From IMG/VR virus record IMGVR_UViG_3300025879_000140, positions 1-20,354 of that record: DNA of 20,354 nt. One strand, written 5' to 3'. Both the position numbers and the translations under genes were made by a program. Shown piece by piece: positions 1 through 6,355 of this stretch. The notes under the pieces are model-generated. The model was given only the letters and a program-made list of their open reading frames with translations, had not been told where the DNA came from and searched no databases. Every line of letters begins with the position of its first letter. The first letter of the stretch is position 1. The stretch is from a virus.

Positions 1-1563
1 TTTCTCTTTCCGTATATTTCAGACTTTTATGAACTTGCATTTGAACCTCATATGTTGTATTCACATTGGCAGCCTGAAGGTCAAATGAATGACCGGTTCT
101 TTAAAAACATCAGAGGTACATACTTTAACTCTAGTTGTATGATGTGGTGGGATTGGCAGTGCGAACATATCTACAAAGATGTGTTAGAACATAAGGATGT
201 TGTATTCAAAACATTTTATAAAGGTAGTGACAATTATCATCAATGGAGGTTGCCTACACATATCAGACCCTATGAAGAAAAGGATATGTTTTGGAAATTC
301 TTGCCCCACGATGACTATTACAGTTATAACTACGCAGAAAGAAACGATGAATCTAAGTTAGTTCTGTTTAATCAGAATAGAGTACCAGGCGATAAGAGTA
401 TTGGGCTTGATGAGTTAGATGACTTTGACTTGCTTATTAACTGGCATGGTTTTGAGAACTTTGAAAAGTTGCGTATGTTGCCATTTGAAAAGTTAAATGA
501 CTTGGACAAATGGGAATTAGAGTGGGCAGAAAAATTATTTACTAGTGGGGATTTAATATCTCTACACAAACATTTTGTAAAGTTGTTTCCTACCGAGGAC
601 ATTGCTAAAAAAGACCAGTCATTCTTTTGGAGTAAAACATTCGAGGATGTAGTTGTTGATTATGAGGAATATCGTGTAAAGTATCTCAAGACTCTTTTTT
701 ACCGAAGAGACTTCGCAACAATCTTTGAGCGTTTTTACAATCCATTACCTAAAGAAGAAACTCTAAAACTAATGCAGGGGGACACAAAGGAGCGAACCCT
801 GTTGCAGTTCTTTGAGGAGTATAGTGAAAAGTATAGTGATTTATATGACCCACTGTATAAGACGCCCCCTAGGAACGCCGTAATTGACCTGTCATACAAA
901 AGTAATGATACGGGTAACCCATTTAACGATATCTTTATAGCAGATGAGATGCTTACTATAGTAGACATTAAACGCATATTTGATAACTATAATGTAGACT
1001 GGGTTACATTTTTTCCTGAGATTACAGAGCCAAGTAATGTAAAGGACTTTAAGGAAATATGTAAGTACTTTAAAGACAAAGGAACTAATGTTGCTGTTTA
1101 CACATTTACAGATAAGCGAGAGTTTGAATATGTTGATGTAGTTTACCTTGCGGATAAAAAGGAAGTTAGTGACCAGCAGTCCGCAGTAGAAAAGGTATTG
1201 TCACAAAACAACCCAGTAAACTTATCTACTCTCAAGTCCTTTGAGAAGCCAGTTGAAACATTAATGCCGGTAGACATTACAAAGACAAAGGAACCAATTT
1301 GGTGTGCCGCTAGAAAAGAACAGTACTTCTTTGTAAGCCCTACCAAAAATATGTATCCCTGTTCTTTTATTGCTCGTGATGTATTGCAGAATAAGTTGTA
1401 TCCCTATCACCCAATTGACTATCCATATAATTACCAATATGGTAGTCTTAACTCTTTTAAAATAAATGAAATCATGTATAATAGTGACTTTAGTAATATT
1501 AGCGAACATCTGCAGAATAAGCCATTAAGCATCTGCAAATTAAAATGTGGTAAATGCCAATGA
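1..1563 (+). CDS. Glycosyltransferase-like domain fused to degenerate radical-SAM/SPASM-like domain (5' partial)
   Basis: The frame is open to the left edge, so the true start and the sugar-nucleotide-binding half lie outside; the first ATG at 52 is internal. Numbering from that ATG, residues 1-135 match the C-terminal half of the next gene's product (NSSCMMWWDWQCEHIY here against NGSCQVWSDDQCEVIW there, and GSDNYHQW against GTDNYHSW), so this part is a glycosyltransferase paralogue. Residues 140-270 are charged and probably helical. From 275 the layout recalls a radical-SAM TIM barrel: strand AVIDLSYK, then a strand-helix-strand stretch with VTFFPEITEPSNV followed by a helix. The expected CxxxCxxC is S284, G288 and F291. 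The end resembles a SPASM/twitch auxiliary cluster domain: C418, C437 and a final CKLKCGKC (C495, C499, C502). Activity as a radical-SAM enzyme is unlikely; a binding or scaffold role is inference. The stop overlaps the next start as ATGA. Confidence 0.6.
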   Translation, partial: FLFPYISDFYELAFEPHMLYSHWQPEGQMNDRFFKNIRGTYFNSSCMMWWDWQCEHIYKDVLEHKDVVFKTFYKGSDNYHQWRLPTHIRPYEEKDMFWKFLPHDDYYSYNYAERNDESKLVLFNQNRVPGDKSIGLDELDDFDLLINWHGFENFEKLRMLPFEKLNDLDKWELEWAEKLFTSGDLISLHKHFVKLFPTEDIAKKDQSFFWSKTFEDVVVDYEEYRVKYLKTLFYRRDFATIFERFYNPLPKEETLKLMQGDTKERTLLQFFEEYSEKYSDLYDPLYKTPPRNAVIDLSYKSNDTGNPFNDIFIADEMLTIVDIKRIFDNYNVDWVTFFPEITEPSNVKDFKEICKYFKDKGTNVAVYTFTDKREFEYVDVVYLADKKEVSDQQSAVEKVLSQNNPVNLSTLKSFEKPVETLMPVDITKTKEPIWCAARKEQYFFVSPTKNMYPCSFIARDVLQNKLYPYHPIDYPYNYQYGSLNSFKINEIMYNSDFSNISEHLQNKPLSICKLKCGKCQ

Positions 1564-2372
1564 GAGTAAATTACATATGCTGTAAATGGGGTACTAAGTA
1601 TGGTCCGCATTTCGTCAATCGTCTAAAGAACATGGCTAAACGACATACTCCCGATACCTTTGACTTCCATTTTTATTGTTACACTGACAATGCAGAGGGC
1701 ATTGATGACGATGTTAAAGTTATACCTTTTCCCGATATTCCTGACATTCATCCTAAATATTGGTTCGGTGCTGACAATTTTAAATACGGCATGGCACGAT
1801 GTTGGGACAGACCAAAGACATTTGTATTCAATACTCATAATTTTGCAGATGATAAACCTACTGGTCGCTTTATCTTCTTTGACCTTGATATCATTATTCA
1901 AAACGATTTAACTCCTATCATTACTTACAATATGGAACAGCCTACTAAGATGCGTTCTTGGTGGCAAGATCCCGCCCCCATGAAAACCCGTAGGTTTAAA
2001 CTATCACATGGAGCATATACTAATGGAAGTTGTCAAGTATGGAGTGATGACCAGTGTGAAGTCATATGGAATGATGTTCTAGAAAATCAGAAAAAAATAT
2101 GGTTTACATACACTGATGGGACGGACAATTATCACTCTTGGAAATGGGGTGAGTATGGTGAGAAGTTGTGGGACTATTTGCCTAGCTGGATGGCATATTC
2201 ATATAACCGAGGTCGTTCGTGGGATGAGGATGACTTACTTGTAGGAAAATATAGGGATAACTGTATACTGTGTGTGTTTAATGTTGATCTGTTGCCCTTT
2301 GAGGACTCTTCTAGGGGCAGTACAAAGCAGGATGAATTAGCAGACCCTAAGTTATTGGAGCATTGGCGATGA
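1560..2372 (+). CDS. GT-A-type glycosyltransferase (paralogue 1)
   Basis: A 270-residue protein probably transferring a sugar from a nucleotide-sugar donor; donor and acceptor are not visible. The N-terminus (NYICCKWGTKYG) matches the start of the paralogue at 2766 (NIYTVKWGNKYN), which favours the ATG at 1560 over the in-frame ATG at 1554. It also gives a classic 4-base ATGA overlap with the preceding stop. A DxD metal/nucleotide motif lies in FIFFDLDIII at D108-x-D110, the hallmark of GT-A folds. The C-terminal part holds WSDDQCEVIWNDVL and DGTDNYHSW, shared with the preceding truncated gene. There is no signal peptide or membrane segment, so it is probably cytoplasmic. It sits in a coupled run with a cytidylyltransferase and another paralogue, pointing to assembly of a glycan or surface modification. 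The glycosyltransferase assignment is fairly firm; family and specificity are not. Confidence 0.72.
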   Translation: MRVNYICCKWGTKYGPHFVNRLKNMAKRHTPDTFDFHFYCYTDNAEGIDDDVKVIPFPDIPDIHPKYWFGADNFKYGMARCWDRPKTFVFNTHNFADDKPTGRFIFFDLDIIIQNDLTPIITYNMEQPTKMRSWWQDPAPMKTRRFKLSHGAYTNGSCQVWSDDQCEVIWNDVLENQKKIWFTYTDGTDNYHSWKWGEYGEKLWDYLPSWMAYSYNRGRSWDEDDLLVGKYRDNCILCVFNVDLLPFEDSSRGSTKQDELADPKLLEHWR

Positions 2373-2773
2373 GAGTAGGATTTACCGCAAGTACTTTTGA
2401 CTTACTACATGCAGGACATGTTCAGATGTTACGAGAAGCCAGAGAGCAATGTGACTATCTAATATGTGCTTTACAAATGGATCCTAGTGTTGACCGAGAA
2501 GAAAAAAATGCACCGGTGCAAACTATAGTTGAAAGATATACTCAATTAAAGGCTGTTAAGTATGTGGACGAGATTATACCGTATGCTACTGAAAAAGACC
2601 TAGAGGATATTCTGCAAATGTATCACATTAATGTTAGGATACTAGGTGAGGAGTATAGAGACAAGGATTTCACTGGTAAAGATATTTGCCGCAAACGAGA
2701 TATAAAACTTTACTTCAACAAACGAGACCATAGATTCTCCACTAGTGATTTGAGAAAACGAATCAATGCTTAA
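2369..2773 (+). CDS. TagD-like nucleotidyltransferase (CTP:glycerol-3-phosphate cytidylyltransferase family)
   Basis: A 134-residue protein of the small cytidylyltransferase family (TagD, about 130 residues; also the RfaE/HldE C-terminal domain), which couples CTP or another NTP to a phosphorylated polyol or sugar. Visible hallmarks are FTASTFDLLHAGHV at residues 4-17 with the HxGH nucleotide-binding motif, ERYTQLKAVKYVDEIIPY in the middle corresponding to the conserved R..L....YVD.vip segment, and a C-terminal RFSTSDLR equivalent to the ISTT/STS loop. All expected catalytic elements seem intact. The ATG at 2369 overlaps the previous stop as ATGA and begins directly with the first beta strand; an in-frame TTG at 2363 is less likely. 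Lying between two glycosyltransferase paralogues, it probably supplies an activated building block (a CDP-glycerol-like donor is an inference). ADP-heptose-type chemistry is an alternative, but the C-terminal half looks closer to TagD. Confidence 0.8.
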   Translation: MRVGFTASTFDLLHAGHVQMLREAREQCDYLICALQMDPSVDREEKNAPVQTIVERYTQLKAVKYVDEIIPYATEKDLEDILQMYHINVRILGEEYRDKDFTGKDICRKRDIKLYFNKRDHRFSTSDLRKRINA

Positions 2774-3443
2774 TATTTACACTGTAAAGTGGGGCAACAA
2801 ATATAATGCTTCTCATGTAAATCAGCTTCTAGAAAGTTGTTTGCAACATATAAGTTGCGACTTTACCTTTCACTGTTTAACTGAAGATGCAAAAGATTTA
2901 GATCCAAGTATTAATGTTATTTCATTTCCAGGCGGTAATGATTTACAGAAGTGGTGGAATAAGATGTACCTGTTTGATACATCGTTGGTAATACAGAAAG
3001 GTGAAAAACTATTCTTTGACCTTGATGTTATATTACAAAAGCCCATTGACCCTATCGTAGACTTTGAGGCGGATGATTGTATGTGTATTGTAAAAACTTG
3101 GTGGCACGACCTTGATACACAATATAAAAATACAAGACACATTCCCCATACTTACACCGACTTAAACTCAAGTGTGTTGCGTTGGAATGATAATTTTGAT
3201 TCGGACACACTGTATAAATACTTTTTGAAACACAAACAACAAATACTTTGGTATTATCGTGGATTAGATAACTTCTTTCATCATAGAAGAATATCTAAAT
3301 TTAAAATGTTTCCAATAGGCTGGGTCTACAGCTTTAACCAAGGATTTATTTTTCCACACGATACTGATAAGCATGTATATAGGGAGTTGCCCTATATTTG
3401 TATTTTTGACTCTATGGGAAAAAGCGAAGATGTTAAGTTTTAA
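2766..3443 (+). CDS. GT-A-type glycosyltransferase (paralogue 2)
   Basis: A 225-residue relative of the protein at 1560. The N-terminus NIYTVKWGNKYNASHV, the DxD in KLFFDLDVIL (D85-x-D87), SSVLRWNDNFDSDTLY and YRGLDNFFHHRR line up in order with the paralogue's motifs. It probably transfers a sugar in the cytoplasm, with an unknown donor. It is shorter than paralogue 1 because it lacks the stretch between the first domain and the DxD (about 20-25 residues) and much of the C-terminal tail. The ATG lies 8 bases inside the cytidylyltransferase gene, so translation is probably coupled. The CxxC-like cysteines of paralogue 1 are not conserved, so they are unlikely to be catalytic. A plus-strand TATAAATA inside this gene at 3213 could be a late promoter for the next gene or chance. 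Confidence 0.7.
   Translation: MLNIYTVKWGNKYNASHVNQLLESCLQHISCDFTFHCLTEDAKDLDPSINVISFPGGNDLQKWWNKMYLFDTSLVIQKGEKLFFDLDVILQKPIDPIVDFEADDCMCIVKTWWHDLDTQYKNTRHIPHTYTDLNSSVLRWNDNFDSDTLYKYFLKHKQQILWYYRGLDNFFHHRRISKFKMFPIGWVYSFNQGFIFPHDTDKHVYRELPYICIFDSMGKSEDVKF
3213..3220 (+). promoter_or_regulatory. Weak candidate plus-strand late promoter (TATAAATA)
   Basis: The only plus-strand TATAAATA I found. It lies inside the second glycosyltransferase gene, about 210 bases before the methyltransferase-like gene. One chance occurrence per strand is expected in DNA this AT-rich, so it is listed only as a candidate. Confidence 0.2.
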
Positions 3444-4104
3444 TATAATGAATAATCTACCTCATTGGAATGAGGCGATGTATAAAATTGATAAAAGTTT
3501 TCCGCATAAGTTTAAGGACTATCAAGATTCATTACACGAAAACCATGTAACCGCTACTTCCTGGATGGTAGAGAAACTGAGAAGTGCCATAGAAGAAAAC
3601 GGCATGAAACAGGGAGCATTTAAAGTTTTAATATTAAACTCTTGGTTAGGACTTCCGATTGTCCCTTTGTTATGTGAGAATATGGATATTGCAGAAATCC
3701 ACTGTATTGACTTAGATAAAGAAGCATTAGAGTTGTCTAAGTTATTTCACAAACATTATGCCGAGAAAAAATTTATAAAGTTTACACATGACTGTTTAGA
3801 CATTCCCTTTGCCTTTGATAGACTAAATCAAATAGATGCTGATATTGTTATCTCATTAAGTACTGAACAAATGTACCCTCTAAAGGAACTAACAACAAAA
3901 AATCCTTATGCTATGTTTGCATTACAGAACAGTAATGTTATTGCGGAAATGTATGGTATTAATTGTGTTAACTCCTGCGAGGAATTAGCTGAACAATCTG
4001 GATTAGAAGAAATTTACGAATCAGACCAAATACAACAAACTTATTTTGCTTGGGATGGGCGTAAAGAGTATGATAGGTTCTTGGTTATAGGAACAAAAAA
4101 ATAG
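3430..4104 (+). CDS. Class I SAM-dependent methyltransferase-like protein
   Basis: A 224-residue protein from the ATG at 3430, which overlaps the previous stop by 14 bases; an ATG at 3448 (218 residues) is possible, and the upstream ATG at 3373 lies deep inside the previous gene. The centre has Rossmann-like methyltransferase order: strand KVLILNSWLGLPIVPLL (residues 65-81) in the motif I position, strand plus acid in IHCIDLDKEALELSK (90-104), then ADIVISLSTEQMYPL in the motif IV region. Motif I lacks the usual GxGxG and has N70-S-W-L-G-L instead, so cofactor binding would be non-canonical. There is no signal peptide. As the last gene of the plus-strand cassette it may methylate the glycan or polyol product, but the substrate is unknown. 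The stop is immediately followed by the hairpin that separates the two convergent operons. Confidence 0.6.
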   Translation: MLSFNIMNNLPHWNEAMYKIDKSFPHKFKDYQDSLHENHVTATSWMVEKLRSAIEENGMKQGAFKVLILNSWLGLPIVPLLCENMDIAEIHCIDLDKEALELSKLFHKHYAEKKFIKFTHDCLDIPFAFDRLNQIDADIVISLSTEQMYPLKELTTKNPYAMFALQNSNVIAEMYGINCVNSCEELAEQSGLEEIYESDQIQQTYFAWDGRKEYDRFLVIGTKK

Positions 4105-4121
4105 GGGACTAAGTGTCCCCT
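4103..4121 (-). terminator. Rho-independent terminator of the leftward late operon
   Basis: A perfect 7-bp stem, AGGGGAC pairing with GTCCCCT, encloses a 5-base loop. On the minus strand the stem is followed by ATTTTTTTG, a good U-tract, so it should stop leftward transcription just after the secreted-protein gene at 4126. On the plus strand the A-run comes before the stem and no T-run follows, so rightward termination would be weaker. It sits exactly in the 21-base gap between convergent stop codons. Confidence 0.8.
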
Positions 4122-4125
4122 GTAA

Positions 4126-4479
4126 TTAACACCCGCCTCCAAATGATAACCCGTCTGGGGTACATTCTTCTTCAGGTTCTGACCTACACGCTTCAACACT
4201 ATATCCGGGTGGAGGTGCAATACCGCCCCATACCCAACATAACTCATCCCCAGTAACTGGTTCAGGTTCATAGTCACGCTTTGACCAAGGTGATTCTTTG
4301 TACAATCGCATGACTTTAGATGTAGTGCCTGTTAATGAATAGATATTATCCTTATTAGAAATATATACCTCTTCACGGTCTTTAAGTGTGTATGAAGATC
4401 CATCATCATAACTTATAATAGTTTGAGCTGATACTGAAGTTGCAAAAAGTATCGTACCCAACATTGTTGCTAGTTTCAT
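4126..4479 (-). CDS. Small secreted cysteine-containing protein (unknown function)
   Basis: A 117-residue protein whose start is fixed by an AAGGAGG Shine-Dalgarno 5 bases before the ATG at 4479; an ATG 27 bases upstream has no such site. Residues 1-18 form a textbook signal peptide: K2, a hydrophobic stretch, then VSA before Q19 as a probable signal-peptidase I site. The mature part (about 99 residues) opens with IISYDDGSSYTLKDREEVY, probably beta-rich, and ends with four cysteines (ELCW, EACR, EECT and the terminal GGGC), compatible with two disulfides formed in the periplasm. There are no transmembrane segments beyond the signal, and the C-terminal Cys is not a lipobox. I do not recognise the family. 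It is the last gene of the late operon, has its own TATAAATA upstream, and precedes the terminator. Export late in infection suggests action on the envelope, such as superinfection exclusion or lysis support, but that is inference. Confidence 0.7.
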   Translation of the reverse strand: MKLATMLGTILFATSVSAQTIISYDDGSSYTLKDREEVYISNKDNIYSLTGTTSKVMRLYKESPWSKRDYEPEPVTGDELCWVWGGIAPPPGYSVEACRSEPEEECTPDGLSFGGGC

Positions 4480-4484
4480 AACTA

Positions 4485-4491
4485 CCTCCTT
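4485..4491 (-). promoter_or_regulatory. Strong ribosome binding site for the secreted-protein gene
   Basis: Read on the minus strand this is AAGGAGG with a 5-base spacer (TAGTT) to the ATG at 4479. It is the strongest Shine-Dalgarno I found in the window and decides the start in favour of the signal peptide. Confidence 0.8.
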
Positions 4492-4533
4492 GTTAGGCCA
4501 GTGCATGATACCACCTTGAATCCACCGACAATT

Positions 4534-4541
4534 TATTTATA
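4534..4541 (-). promoter_or_regulatory. T4-type late promoter (TATAAATA)
   Basis: A perfect TATAAATA on the minus strand overlaps the stop codon of the oxygenase-like gene and lies about 55 bases before the start at 4479. T4-like phages transcribe late genes from this octamer through gp55/gp33 and the sliding clamp. The downstream bases, TATAAATAAATTG, are identical to those at 6322-6329. It would give the secreted-protein gene its own late transcript. Confidence 0.75.
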
Positions 4542-5157
4542 GTTTACTTATATCCTCAACCATCATTTCCCACATTTCTTTTTGTGGAATAACAAATCCT
4601 AAAGTTATTCTAGGTCCACCACCTGCACAATGCCAGAAAGGATTTTCTTTACCACCGTAATATCCTACTTTTGCAGACCACCCTTCTGGGTCATACATAG
4701 TAGCAATGCTTTCATTCTCTGAGTCCCAGTATTTAAACCATCCATCACCCGCGTTATAGTTAATTAGAATGTTATATCCCGGAACATCCCAGTTACAGTG
4801 CCAACCCATAAAACCATCCTTAGGGTAATAAACATGAACAGCACTTTGTCTAGCCCCCAGAAATTTAACTAAGTCATCATTTAATTTTGTGGATGCATCT
4901 TTTTGTTCTTGTGGGGATTTGCTACCAGGTCCAAAATGAGCATTATATACAATTTCAGGTGGTCCGTCATGTTCACCTTCACCTTTACCCAAAATTTTGG
5001 ATCTAATTTCTTTTAGATATTCAATGGAACTGGCGGTATCTACATTGTATTCTTTGTGGTGGTGAAAATGCAATTTAGACAAGTCTTGTGACATAAACCA
5101 ATCACTGTACTTGTTAAGCATATCTAGTATTTCATCATTTAATGTTATAAATTTCAT
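4537..5157 (-). CDS. 2OG-Fe(II) oxygenase-like (double-stranded beta-helix) protein
   Basis: A 206-residue protein that resembles the 2-oxoglutarate/Fe(II) dioxygenase-like proteins common in marine T4-like phages. The C-terminal half carries GFMGWHCNWDVPGYNILINY (first metal ligand H120), then WFKYWD, and FWHCAGGGPRITLGFVI (second ligand H176, 2OG-binding arginine R183). The usual HxD is HCN (H120, N122), with D124 two residues later, so the metal site is either non-canonical or uses D124. The N-terminal 100 residues are polar, with a histidine cluster (HFHHHKEY, 30-37). If active it would hydroxylate a protein, sugar or nucleic acid. The start ATG at 5157 overlaps the end of the glycosyltransferase gene by 23 bases and has only a weak ribosome site, suggesting coupling. 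The fold assignment is moderate; the substrate is unknown. Confidence 0.55.
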   Translation of the reverse strand: MKFITLNDEILDMLNKYSDWFMSQDLSKLHFHHHKEYNVDTASSIEYLKEIRSKILGKGEGEHDGPPEIVYNAHFGPGSKSPQEQKDASTKLNDDLVKFLGARQSAVHVYYPKDGFMGWHCNWDVPGYNILINYNAGDGWFKYWDSENESIATMYDPEGWSAKVGYYGGKENPFWHCAGGGPRITLGFVIPQKEMWEMMVEDISKL

Positions 5158-5851
5158 TTCTACTCAATTCGTCTACGGTTATTGTATAATGGAAGATTAC
5201 AGTTTCGGTTCCTTGTAACTCTGAGGGACGATAGCCAATTACAAAATTCCATCTTGCGTCTGGTTGAGGAAAGTCGCCCACTCTAACACCATGTTCCGTT
5301 TTATTTAGTAATTTCCACATCGTGAAAGTATCCCACTTTCTAACTTGGTAAGGATACGGGTCGCTATTCCAATCAGGGGCTGTTTGTTCCAAATAACCCT
5401 TATACCAATTGTCCATTAAAGTTTTTGTTTTTTCATTGTTGCGATACAAAAATAACCCACAATGATATATCATTTCTTCTGTATCAGAAAGTTTGGTAAT
5501 TTGTGCATTGTAAGGTCTATTACGAGTAAACAGTATATCATTATTGCCTATTAAATCAAAGACATTTGAAATATCTTCATGTTGAATCATTGTATCGCAA
5601 TCTATATATAATGTTATATCATATGGAGTTTGTGATAACGCCCATAGTTTGGCTCGTATATGGTTAGGAATTTTATCCGTAATAATTTGGTCAAAGATAT
5701 CATAATCAGAATCTTCAACCCATTCGGCATGTGTGAATAAAGATATTTTTGCTTCAGGATAAAAGTCTAGTAAAGACTGTGCTGATATTTTGGCTGCGTT
5801 ATAATATGCTTTATTTACAGATGCAACATAAACATAGCCATTATTCTGCAT
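5135..5851 (-). CDS. GT-A-type glycosyltransferase (GT8-like)
   Basis: A 238-residue protein with the pattern of a small GT-A glycosyltransferase. It opens with a Rossmann-like strand (GYVYVASVNKAYYNAAKI), a helix ending SAQSLLDFYP and a second strand ISLFTHAEW. The DxD lies in TLYIDCDTMI (D84-x-D86), followed by the acceptor-side segment EEMIYHCGLFLYRNN and a WNSDPYPYQ...WDTFTMWKLL helix. The C-terminal VIFHYT could provide the late His ligand seen in GT8-type enzymes. It differs in motifs from the plus-strand glycosyltransferases and so is not a recent copy of them. It overlaps the upstream gene by 11 bases and the downstream oxygenase-like gene by 23, so the three are co-transcribed with the fibre genes. 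Expression late suggests glycosylation of virion or fibre proteins, or envelope remodelling; both are inference. Confidence 0.72.
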   Translation of the reverse strand: MQNNGYVYVASVNKAYYNAAKISAQSLLDFYPEAKISLFTHAEWVEDSDYDIFDQIITDKIPNHIRAKLWALSQTPYDITLYIDCDTMIQHEDISNVFDLIGNNDILFTRNRPYNAQITKLSDTEEMIYHCGLFLYRNNEKTKTLMDNWYKGYLEQTAPDWNSDPYPYQVRKWDTFTMWKLLNKTEHGVRVGDFPQPDARWNFVIGYRPSELQGTETVIFHYTITVDELSRNEIYNIK

Positions 5852-6290
5852 TTTTTTCTAATTCTCTTTGAATTAGAATGGTAGCATATGCCTGGACTTC
5901 TATTGGCGTTCTAGCTTTTCTGATTAGTTTTTTCAGATCTTTATCTTCAGAACTTTGAATTAAGTCACTTTCAAATGCTTCAAGTTTCATATTAAACAAA
6001 ACTTCTTGTTTCATACGCATTACTTTTGCTTCGGCTTCTTCTTTTTCTACAATTAGCCGTTGCTCTTTAATCTTGCTATGTTCTAAAGTTCTTTTATCAA
6101 GTTCTTCATAACCATATTCTGCAATAATAGAATCAAAGTCTTTATTAACACCACCTTCAGATTCAGGTCCAGCTACAACATGGCAGAGGGCATACTCGCC
6201 ATCAGATTGTAAAATCTCACACACAAGATGGCGGTTATCTTTGTTTTGCCAGATAGGATTTTTATATTTAGAAAGTTCTACATCGGACAT
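5841..6290 (-). CDS. Conserved-looking phage protein, possible tail-fibre accessory/assembly factor
   Basis: A 149-residue soluble protein. The N-terminal 60 residues (YKNPIWQNKDNRHLVCEIL, then GEYALCHVVAGPESEGG) loosely recall the start of small tail-fibre assembly proteins, which often begin with a short beta domain. Residues 65-115 are strongly helical and charged (KIKEQRLIVEKEEAEAKVMR) and probably form a coiled coil, followed by a helix ending in RELEKNAE. The start at 6290 is supported by GGAG 7 bases upstream and by a TATAAATA late promoter 32 bases upstream. Its place directly after two fibre-like genes, in the same operon, fits a chaperone or connector for those fibres. No catalytic motif is visible. 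The functional suggestion is weak; existence as a gene is secure. Confidence 0.6.
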   Translation of the reverse strand: MSDVELSKYKNPIWQNKDNRHLVCEILQSDGEYALCHVVAGPESEGGVNKDFDSIIAEYGYEELDKRTLEHSKIKEQRLIVEKEEAEAKVMRMKQEVLFNMKLEAFESDLIQSSEDKDLKKLIRKARTPIEVQAYATILIQRELEKNAE

Positions 6291-6321
6291 ACTAATACTC
6301 CATAATAAAATTAATTCAATT

Positions 6322-6329
6322 TATTTATA
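6322..6329 (-). promoter_or_regulatory. T4-type late promoter (TATAAATA)
   Basis: A perfect TATAAATA on the minus strand sits in the 65-base gap between the fibre gene stop (6356) and the ATG at 6290. Its context TATAAATAAATTG is shared with the promoter at 4534-4541. It would drive the accessory protein, glycosyltransferase and oxygenase-like genes. Confidence 0.75.
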
Positions 6330-6355
6330 CAATCATAACCTAGCTACAGTTTAGA

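Noticed and set aside
3373-3429. Earlier ATG for the methyltransferase-like gene
   Set aside because: It would add 19 residues deep inside the previous glycosyltransferase gene with no ribosome site; ATG 3430 or 3448 fits the overlap pattern of the cassette.
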